Assembly: GCF_003461245.1 (NCBI RefSeq)
Contig: NZ_QTWS01000019.1
Span: 16,881 to 80,880, forward strand
DNA: 64,000 nucleotides
Direction: 5' to 3'
From: Blautia sp. AF19-10LB
GTDB lineage: Bacteria; Bacillota; Clostridia; Lachnospirales; Lachnospiraceae
The position numbers were made by a program, and so were the translations under genes. Of the stretch, positions 58,368 to 64,000 are shown in pieces. How positions within the stretch are numbered: position 1 is the first letter of the stretch; each line of letters opens with the position of its first letter. The notes beneath the pieces are model-generated. The model was given only the letters and a program-made list of their open reading frames with translations, had not been told where the DNA came from and searched no databases.

Positions 58368-58445
58368 CGATATGTGACGGTTGTGACGGTATTTTAGATA
58401 GCGCGTCGGTAGTGAAAATATCGTCACTATCGTCACGACCGTCAC
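58364..58445. repeat. Iteron-like array: three direct and three inverted GTGACG units
   Basis: GTGACG at 58364, 58374 and 58383; the reverse complement CGTCAC at 58422, 58431 and 58440, at about 9-10 bp (one helix turn) intervals. The two triplets can also fold into a hairpin around an AT-rich centre (ATTTTAGATAG). The first copy overlaps the repA stop codon. Confidence 0.7.
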
Positions 58446-58458
58446 GGAAAGGGAAAAT

Positions 58459-58701
58459 ATGGAGAAAAAAGCACAGGTACAGATACCAAAAGATTTGCTG
58501 CTGGCACTGTTTCAATACCATCTTGCCGGAAATGAAGATTATTTACCGAAAATTGAAAAAGCATTGATGGAAAAGTTGGATAGCATGGTAAAACGAGAAC
58601 TTTATACAACCTTTAAAACAGCACCAACAGAGGAAGAACGAGAAAAGGCAAGGCAGGAATATTTGGATAAATGTGGAATACCGGAGAGCTTTCGCTGGTA
58701 A
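58459..58701 (+). CDS. Small hypothetical protein of Lachnospiraceae mobile elements
   Basis: 80 residues, AAAGGGAAA before ATG 58459. EKKAQVQIPKDLLLALFQYHLAGNEDYLPKIEKALMEKLDSMVKRELYTTFKTAPTEEEREKARQEYLDKCGIPESFRW. This helical protein is commonly seen beside such rep/mob genes (sometimes misnamed complexin-like). Function unknown. Confidence 0.7.
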   Translation: MEKKAQVQIPKDLLLALFQYHLAGNEDYLPKIEKALMEKLDSMVKRELYTTFKTAPTEEEREKARQEYLDKCGIPESFRW

Positions 58702-58831
58702 CAATTCTGCTTGATTACTTTATAACAGGAGCGTGACACGCACCTGTAGATAGCAGACAAGGAGAAGTCCGGAATGCGAAGTCGAAAGTGCGTTGGAAAA
58801 CAGGAAAATGATTGGTGCTTTGTAGGTGACA

Positions 58832-58857
58832 AAGGGGCCCTGAAACAGGGCTCCCTT
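58832..58857 (+). repeat. Hairpin in leader of the DUF5348 gene
   Basis: AAGGGGCCCTG (58832-58842) pairs with CAGGGCTCCCTT (58846-58857) with one bulge, directly upstream of the ribosome site at about 58876. No T run. It may influence translation of the next gene. The rest of 58702-58890 shows no convincing gene. Confidence 0.5.
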
Positions 58858-58890
58858 GAAGAAAAACTATGGATAAAGGAGAACGATACA

Positions 58891-59118
58891 ATGAGAGAAG
58901 GAAGATTGGGATATAACTGTGAAAATGACAGATACGGGTTATTGTCGATGGACTTATGGATTGATACAGGATTTCACTGTGGGGAATACATGGAAGTACT
59001 GGTGGATGACCAGTGGGTACAGACAAGAATGGAAATGAATCTGGCGAGAGAATGGTATCTGGTTGGAACACCATACTGCGGAGATCTGGAATATATCCGG
59101 GCGAGAATATCAGATTAA
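58891..59118 (+). CDS. DUF5348-domain protein
   Basis: 75 residues from ATG 58891, after AAAGGAGA. REGRLGYNCENDRYGLLSMDLWIDTGFHCGEYMEVLVDDQWVQTRMEM...WYLVGTPY is the full DUF5348 pattern. The family is carried by Clostridia plasmids and integrative elements; role unknown. Confidence 0.8.
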   Translation: MREGRLGYNCENDRYGLLSMDLWIDTGFHCGEYMEVLVDDQWVQTRMEMNLAREWYLVGTPYCGDLEYIRARISD

Positions 59119-59176
59119 ATCTGATGGAAAACAGAAGAAAGCGAAACAGACAATCTGCGGTTAGAAAGAAAAAATA

Positions 59177-59363
59177 GCCCGGATACGGGCATAAAAAATG
59201 GGCGGATACGCCCAAGATGAAAAGTATAAGCCGGACAGTAGTTGTTACAGGTAGCATGTATCAAAGCCCTCGGCGTTTGAGAGCGAAATACACCCATCGC
59301 ACAAAACTGCGTTTTATGCTCAAGGGTATTTCGCTCTGCGAGGCTAAAATGCCGGATACGGCA
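59177..59363. other. Hairpin-rich non-coding region, oriT candidate
   Basis: Between DUF5348 and the relaxase lie three hairpins with an identical GATA loop: GCCCG-GATA-CGGGC (59177-59190), GGGCG-GATA-CGCCC (59200-59213) and GCCG-GATA-CGGC (59351-59362). A 12-bp perfect inverted repeat AGAGCGAAATAC (59280-59291) / GTATTTCGCTCT (59326-59337) sits between, its loop containing CGCACAAAACTGCG. Placement right upstream of a relaxase is typical of oriT. Confidence 0.55.
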
Positions 59364-59441
59364 ATAAGTTCGTAAACGGATGCCTAAGCATCCACTCACA
59401 AAAATATAGCAGAATTTACTTTGCTGAAGAAAAAGGAGGGA

Positions 59442-60992
59442 GTGCCTATCGCAAGAAATTCATTTATTCAATTGACGAAATTAAGTAACGTAAAAGGTCG
59501 GATCACTTATATATCCAGCCATGCAAAACAGGAAAATCTTTATACAGTTTATGAGACTACGGAACGAAAATTCTGGCGGGAACTTGCAAAATGTAATCAG
59601 GAAGAATTTGCAAAAAGCGGAACAGAAGGGAAATGTATTGAAGCACGAGAACTGATTATTGCTTTGCCAGAGAGTTTTGTGGAATATCCGCCAGATAGAT
59701 TGTTGAAACTGTTTACAGAGCATTTCAAACAGAACTATGAAACGGAATGTATTGCAGCATTGCATCACAATAAAAGGAAAACGAATTATCATATTCATTT
59801 GATCTTTGCAGAACGAAAACTGTTGGATGAACCGATCATTAAGATCGCCAGCCGGAATATGTTTTATGATGAAAATGGGAAACATGTCCGTACCAAGAAA
59901 GAAATATTAGGAGAAGACGGAGAAATCCGGGAAGGCTGCCACATTATAAAGAAGGGCGAGATTTATGAGAAGAAGTTGTTTACCGTTAAAGATGAACGGT
60001 TTAAAAGCAATTCCTTCCTGGATGAAGTGAAATGTTCCTATACTGACCTGATTAATCTTTATGTGAAAGCTGAAAAACAGAAGCTGCAGGTATTTCAACG
60101 TGGTAGCGTTTATCTTGCAACAAAGAAAATCGGAAAGCACAATCCAAAGGCGCTGGAAATCGAAGCAGATAATCGGAAACGTCAGGAATGGAATCGGGCA
60201 GTGGATATGGCACTGATCAGCGGCATTCCAGAACCGCAGATTATGGAAGTGAAACAAAAAAGAATTTCAGAGCCAATCAAGAGTGCAATTTCCCGAAAGG
60301 GAAGCAAACCAAACTTATTTGCAAAAGTTGTTACGATGGCGATAGAGGCACTGGAATTGATGATAGAAACGGTACTCGTGAAAAAGTATAAAGAATCATT
60401 GGAACAGAAAGAGCAATTACAGAAAACAGATGCTTCTGATATGGAGACTGTAATACCAGAAACAGAACGAAAGGAAGTAAAAAATAAAGAGCCAGAGGAA
60501 AGCCGGTCAGAACCGAAACAGCCGGAAATGACAAGGCTGGCATCAAAATATCCGAAACTTTATAAGATTTACAATGAACTGGAGCAGCAGAATAATACAA
60601 TTTACAAGAAAGAGAAACAGCGTTCTGATAAGAAGAAAGAACTGTCTGAGATCAAAGGTTGGTTTAAAGGAAGAAAGAAAAAAGAATTGCAGGAAGAAAT
60701 CGATGATTTGACAAGCCAGATCCGGAATATGAAAGATTATCTTCCGAAGAGTGTACAGAAAGTCGGCTATAGAAGCGTACAGGAATTTTTGAAAGACTTC
60801 AAAACTGCAAAGTCTGAGTATAGTCAGTATCAGAAGGCAATCGCACAATGGAAACAGGAAACCGGAAAAGAGCCAGAGCCGCAACTACATGGTGTCAGGG
60901 CGAAGTTGGCAGCAAACAGAAAGAAAATAGAGCAGGAGCAGAAAAATACACAACGTGCCCGAAGTCAGAGCAAGGACCGAGGGGCAAGATAG
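59442..60992 (+). CDS. MobA/MobL-type relaxase
   Basis: 516 residues from GTG 59442, 4-5 bp after AAGGAGG. N-terminal: ITYISSHAKQENLY, AARELIIALPESF-type REL(I)IALPES, and the relaxase histidine cluster HHNKRKTNYHIHLIFAERK (about 117-135, HxH of the metal site). C-terminal coiled coils (about 400-500). It would nick oriT and lead DNA into a recipient with the aid of a helper element's transfer system, as no type IV secretion genes are present. Confidence 0.87.
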   Translation: MPIARNSFIQLTKLSNVKGRITYISSHAKQENLYTVYETTERKFWRELAKCNQEEFAKSGTEGKCIEARELIIALPESFVEYPPDRLLKLFTEHFKQNYETECIAALHHNKRKTNYHIHLIFAERKLLDEPIIKIASRNMFYDENGKHVRTKKEILGEDGEIREGCHIIKKGEIYEKKLFTVKDERFKSNSFLDEVKCSYTDLINLYVKAEKQKLQVFQRGSVYLATKKIGKHNPKALEIEADNRKRQEWNRAVDMALISGIPEPQIMEVKQKRISEPIKSAISRKGSKPNLFAKVVTMAIEALELMIETVLVKKYKESLEQKEQLQKTDASDMETVIPETERKEVKNKEPEESRSEPKQPEMTRLASKYPKLYKIYNELEQQNNTIYKKEKQRSDKKKELSEIKGWFKGRKKKELQEEIDDLTSQIRNMKDYLPKSVQKVGYRSVQEFLKDFKTAKSEYSQYQKAIAQWKQETGKEPEPQLHGVRAKLAANRKKIEQEQKNTQRARSQSKDRGAR

Positions 60993-61002
60993 GAGGAAAA
61001 TC

Positions 61003-61380
61003 ATGGAGAAACACATTATGGGAGAATATGGAATCAGCTATACTTTGGGAGAGGACGGTCTGTATTATCCAGACCTGTATCTCCCGGAGGAGACGGAATA
61101 TCCGATTGGGAAGTATGGAATGATGCGAAGAACGTATTTGAAAGAGCATCGGAAAGGGATGTATCTGGAGCTGGTGCTTGCCGGGAAACTGAATGAACAT
61201 TTGCACCAAATTGATGAGGAATGTCATCAGATGATGGATAGGCTGGTGGAACAGATGAAAGAGCAGCAGGGAGTGACAGAAGAATTGAAAATGCAGGATC
61301 AGATGGCATGGGTTGGGAAGATGAATAATATTATTGCTTGCGCGGAGGAGATTGTGGTGAGGGAGGTGGTGTATGTGTGA
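61003..61380 (+). CDS. tnpV: TnpV-like transposon protein
   Basis: 125 residues from ATG 61003. GISYTLGEDGLYYPDLYLPEE, YPIGKYGMMRRTYLKEHRKGMYLELVLAGKLNEHLHQID and the MEEQ-rich helix to VVREVV are the typical TnpV sequence. TnpV proteins occur in Tn4451-like and many mobilizable elements; function unknown. Last gene of the element. Confidence 0.85.
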   Translation: MEKHIMGEYGISYTLGEDGLYYPDLYLPEETEYPIGKYGMMRRTYLKEHRKGMYLELVLAGKLNEHLHQIDEECHQMMDRLVEQMKEQQGVTEELKMQDQMAWVGKMNNIIACAEEIVVREVVYV

Positions 61381-61386
61381 TGAATG

Positions 61387-61413
61387 CGGAGCAATTTAGC
61401 TGCTCCGTATTTT
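61387..61413 (+). terminator. Rho-independent terminator after tnpV
   Basis: CGGAGCA (61387-61393), loop ATTTAGC, TGCTCCG (61401-61407), then TATTTT. Marks the end of the element's transcription unit and perhaps its right border area. Confidence 0.7.
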
Positions 61414-61467
61414 GATAAGAATGATAAAATAATTGAAGACAAGACTTTTTATAAGTATAATTAAAAC

Positions 61468-61497
61468 ATGACATACAGTTGACGTGTTTTGTATAGT
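61468..61497 (+). promoter_or_regulatory. Predicted promoter of the WYL regulator operon
   Basis: ATGACA (61468-61473) and TATAGT (61492-61497), 18 bp apart, each five of six to consensus. A second TTGACG (61479) lies between, so the exact -35 is uncertain. Confidence 0.45.
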
Positions 61498-61524
61498 ATC
61501 ATAAGAGTTGTTAAAGGAGAAATC

Positions 61525-62451
61525 ATGAAAATAGACAGACAGATTGGGATTTTGTCAATGCTGTTACAAAAAGATACGGTTACCGCACCTTATCTTGCGG
61601 AAAAGTTTGAAGTATCCCGGCGAACCATAAACAGAGACATAGAAGATTTGTGCAAAGCGGGGATTCCCATTGTAACAAAACAGGGTGTGAATGGCGGCAT
61701 TTCCATTATGGAGAACTATAGACTGGATAAGACACTATTTACACGGGGAGAAATGCAGGATATTCTTGCAGGACTGCGCAGTCTGGACAGTGTGAATGGA
61801 ACAAACAGGTATGGACAATTGATGGAAAAGCTGTCAGTTGGTTCATCTGATTTTATGGTGGGTAACCAGACGGTACTGATTGATCTATCCTCTTGGTATA
61901 AGGATTCACTTGCGCCTAAAATCGAATTGATACGCACATCAATTGATAAATGCAGAAAACTGGAATTCGTCTATTATTCTCCAAAAGGAGAGTCTGCACG
62001 TTGCATTGAGCCGTATTATCTGATTTTTCGGTGGTCAAGCTGGTATGTATGGGGATGGTGTATAAAACGTGGAGATTTTCGATTGTTCAAATTGAACCGA
62101 ATGGATGAGGTAATAATATCGGAGCAGGAGTTTTCCCGAAGGCAGGTGCCAATGCCGGATTTAAGCGATGAAAAGATATTTCCCGGAGGGATAAAGGTCA
62201 AAGCATTATTTGAGAAAGACTGCAAATGGAGATTAGTTGAGGAATTTGGACCGGAATGTTTCAGTGTGCAGCAGAATGGAAAACTTTTGTTTCACGCAGA
62301 TTACACAGATAAGGAAAATCTGATTACATGGTTGCTGTCCTTCAGGGACAAGGTAGAATTACTGGAACCAGAGGAAATACGGGAGGAGATTAAGATCAGT
62401 ATCGAATGTATGAAAAAGAAATATGAAGGTAAAATTTTGGCTATAAAATAA
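61525..62451 (+). CDS. YafY-type transcriptional regulator (HTH_11 + WYL)
   Basis: 308 residues from ATG 61525, after AAAGGAG. HTH at about 15-55 (TAPYLAEKFEVSRRTINRDIEDLCKAGIPIVTKQGVNGGI). WYL domain about 140-220 with CRKLEFVYYSPKGESARCIEPYYLIFRWSSWYVWGWC. C-terminal extension WCX. WYL domains sense ligands, often nucleotides or small molecules. It begins a three-gene operon with YjbR-DUF3795 and GyrI-like genes and probably regulates it. Confidence 0.87.
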   Translation: MKIDRQIGILSMLLQKDTVTAPYLAEKFEVSRRTINRDIEDLCKAGIPIVTKQGVNGGISIMENYRLDKTLFTRGEMQDILAGLRSLDSVNGTNRYGQLMEKLSVGSSDFMVGNQTVLIDLSSWYKDSLAPKIELIRTSIDKCRKLEFVYYSPKGESARCIEPYYLIFRWSSWYVWGWCIKRGDFRLFKLNRMDEVIISEQEFSRRQVPMPDLSDEKIFPGGIKVKALFEKDCKWRLVEEFGPECFSVQQNGKLLFHADYTDKENLITWLLSFRDKVELLEPEEIREEIKISIECMKKKYEGKILAIK

Positions 62452-62471
62452 CAAAAATGGAGAAATGATTT

Positions 62472-63122
62472 ATGAGGTATACATGGATTGACGAATATTT
62501 ACTTAGTAAGGCAGGAGTGACAAAAGATCTCCAGAAGGATTGGAATTGGATTCGTTATCAAATAGGTGGGAAAATGTTTGTCGCAGTCTGTTTGGGACAG
62601 ACTGATGAGCCATATTATATTACCCTAAAACTTGAACCAACGGAAGGTGATTTTTTACGTCAACAGTACGAAGATATCATTCCTGGATATTATATGAATA
62701 AAACCCATTGGAATTCAATAAAACCAGATGGTGAAGTGCCCGACAATTTATTGAAAGACTTATTGGATAAATCGTATCAACTTGTGCTTGGTGGATTTAG
62801 TAAAAAGAAGCAGAGGGAAATATTAGAAGTGGCTCAATCGGTAAATATAATAAGCTGTTGTGGCACAGATTGCTCCAAGTGCGGGTGCTTTGGGAATATG
62901 TGCAAGGGGTGTAGTGCAAGTCTTGGAAAAGTATTTCATGCACCGGATGGTCAGGCGTGTCCAATATATGAATGCGTGGTAAATCAAAAAGACATGAAAG
63001 GATGTGGAGAGTGCGAGCATATCCCTTGTGATATATGGAGAAAAACAAAAGACCCTGCTTTTACAGAGGAAGAATTTGAACGTAATATACAGGAGCGAGT
63101 AGACAGATTAAAGAAAGGATGA
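62472..63122 (+). CDS. YjbR/MmcQ-like domain fused to DUF3795
   Basis: 216 residues. Part 1 (about 1-120): YTWIDEYLLSKAGVTKDLQKDWNWIRYQIGGKMFVAVCL...ITLKLEP...DIIPGYYMNKTHWNSI...LLKDLLDKSYQLV, the MmcQ/YjbR fold. Part 2 (about 133-216): CCGTDCSKCGCFGNMCKGC...ACPIYECV...GCGECEHIPCDIW, the cysteine-rich DUF3795. The fusion of a DNA-binding-like fold and a metal-binding domain suggests a sensor or stress protein; function unknown. Confidence 0.8.
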   Translation: MRYTWIDEYLLSKAGVTKDLQKDWNWIRYQIGGKMFVAVCLGQTDEPYYITLKLEPTEGDFLRQQYEDIIPGYYMNKTHWNSIKPDGEVPDNLLKDLLDKSYQLVLGGFSKKKQREILEVAQSVNIISCCGTDCSKCGCFGNMCKGCSASLGKVFHAPDGQACPIYECVVNQKDMKGCGECEHIPCDIWRKTKDPAFTEEEFERNIQERVDRLKKG

Positions 63123-63814
63123 AAAAGATGGCGTTTGATTTAAAAAAAGAATACAAGGAATTTTATATGCCGAAGAATAAACCGGAAATTGTAAAAATTC
63201 CTCCAATGAATTATGTTGCAGTTCGCGGAAAGGGAAATCCGAATGTAGAGTGTGGTGATTACCAGCAGGCAATAAGCATTTTATATGCAGTTGCTTATAC
63301 ATTAAAAATGAGTTATAAGACAGATTATAAAATTGAAGGATTTTTTGAATATGTAGTACCGCCGTTGGAAGGATTCTGGTGGCAGGGTGAGCAGCATCCT
63401 GTGGATGCTGAGATGCGAACTGACCGAACCGACAGGCGAGAAAATACCAAAGGAATTGATTATAGCAACAAAGATACATTTAATTGGATTTCTGTTATTC
63501 GTTTGCCTGATTTTATAACCGAAAAAGATTTTGCCTGGGCGGTACAAACAGCAACCAGGAAGAAAAAAATAGATTGTTCACCGGCAGAGTTTTTAACGAT
63601 TGATGAGGGGCTTTGCGTCCAGATTATGCATCAAGGTTCATTTGATTCGGAACCTGCAACAGTAGCTTTGCTGGAGGATTATTTGAAGGAGCAGGGCTAT
63701 GAGAATAATATAAATGAACAGCGTTTACACCATGAGATTTATATGTCCGATGCAAGAAAGGTTGCTCCTGAAAAATGGAAAACTGTAATTAGACATCCAA
63801 TCAAGAAAGTATAG
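63119..63814 (+). CDS. GyrI-like small-molecule-binding domain protein
   Basis: 231 residues, overlapping the previous stop by 4 bp. AFDLKKEYKEFYMPKNKPEIVKIPPMNYVAVRGKGNPN, AISILYAVAYTLKM, EGFFEYVVPPLEGFWW and LRQIMHQGSF-like VQIMHQGSFDSEPATVALLEDYL are typical of GyrI-like (TetR/AraC effector-type) proteins that bind drugs or metabolites. With the WYL regulator it may form a small detoxification or sensing operon; inference only. Confidence 0.85.
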   Translation: MKKMAFDLKKEYKEFYMPKNKPEIVKIPPMNYVAVRGKGNPNVECGDYQQAISILYAVAYTLKMSYKTDYKIEGFFEYVVPPLEGFWWQGEQHPVDAEMRTDRTDRRENTKGIDYSNKDTFNWISVIRLPDFITEKDFAWAVQTATRKKKIDCSPAEFLTIDEGLCVQIMHQGSFDSEPATVALLEDYLKEQGYENNINEQRLHHEIYMSDARKVAPEKWKTVIRHPIKKV

Positions 63815-63919
63815 AGGCAAATTGCATTGAGTGAGATTATAGAATGAATCTAAAGTAACATAGTGGATATACAGATAGAGCAGCCGAGAGGCCAATGTCA
63901 TTAAGTTAGTATGACGCAT

Positions 63920-63957
63920 AAAGATCTCTATATCTGAAATGGTATAGGGGTCTTTTT
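63920..63957 (+). terminator. Terminator after the GyrI-like gene
   Basis: AAAGATCTCTATA (63920-63932) pairs with TATAGGGGTCTTT (63943-63955) through 13 pairs, two of them G-T, then TT. The remaining bases to 64000 contain a TTGACA (63972) that may begin another promoter beyond the window. Confidence 0.7.
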
Positions 63958-64000
63958 ATTTTTCGAAAACAGTTGACATTTATATTAATGTGTGCGGCCG

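Noticed and set aside
58364..58445. CRISPR array
   Set aside because: Units are only six bases with 3-4 bp gaps, partly inverted, with no spacers and no cas genes.

Overview
The window holds most of a myovirus-like prophage, then a small mobilizable integrative element, then a short cluster that looks chromosomal. Host: a low-to-moderate GC Bacillota of class Clostridia, probably a gut Lachnospiraceae. This rests on strong AGGAGG ribosome sites, gene content (PcfJ/PcfK, XkdF-XkdT tail genes, LLH holin, TnpV, DUF5348, MobL-type relaxase) and base composition. No rRNA, tRNA or CRISPR array was seen. Names come from motif and family recognition by eye, not from a search.

Prophage, about 1-54.5 kb, left end outside the window and nearly all on the + strand. 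1-8.6 kb: replication and recombination (replisome organizer, helicase loader, degenerate N6-methylase-like protein, PcfK/PcfJ, DUF5131 radical-SAM-like protein, RecU, sliding clamp). 8.6-15.1 kb: about twenty small, tightly overlapping accessory genes, several cysteine-rich, ending in a sigma-like late regulator. 15.1-19.9 kb: a good promoter running straight into a terminator, then an unusual cassette of sodium:solute symporter, PP-loop ATPase (PAPS-reductase fold), ParB/Srx protein, second PP-loop ATPase and second ParB/Srx protein (IbrA/IbrB-like pairs), closed by another terminator. 19.9-33.1 kb: terminase, portal, MuF, protease, scaffold, decoration, capsid, connectors, sheath and tube. 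33.1-44.7 kb: tail chaperone with a programmed -1 frameshift, long tape measure with internal repeats and a LysM-like domain, and a PBSX-type baseplate. 44.7-49 kb: a diversity-generating retroelement (DGR) with a receptor-binding-type target gene, variable repeat, template repeat and reverse transcriptase. In the 114-bp repeat pair all 16 differences fall on template adenines. 49-52 kb: lysis genes, including a three-domain endolysin with a strong internal ribosome site. 52-54.5 kb: an Xre regulator, a minus-strand amidoligase/gamma-glutamylcyclotransferase pair with its own palindrome-bearing promoter, a small + strand gene and another Xre protein.

Mobilizable element, about 54.7-61.4 kb: Xre repressor (minus), excisionase, tyrosine integrase, MobC-like protein, RepA-like helicase ATPase, an array of three direct and three inverted GTGACG repeats (origin candidate), small genes, a hairpin-rich oriT candidate, MobL-type relaxase and TnpV. 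A perfect 8-bp inverted repeat with a 4-bp centre at 54737-54756 is a candidate recombination core. The final 2.5 kb carries a WYL-type regulator, a YjbR-DUF3795 fusion and a GyrI-like protein.

Most worth following up: the symporter/PP-loop/ParB cassette (possibly an undescribed phage sulfur- or adenylation-based modification system), the compact DGR with no separate accessory gene, and the amidoligase pair.
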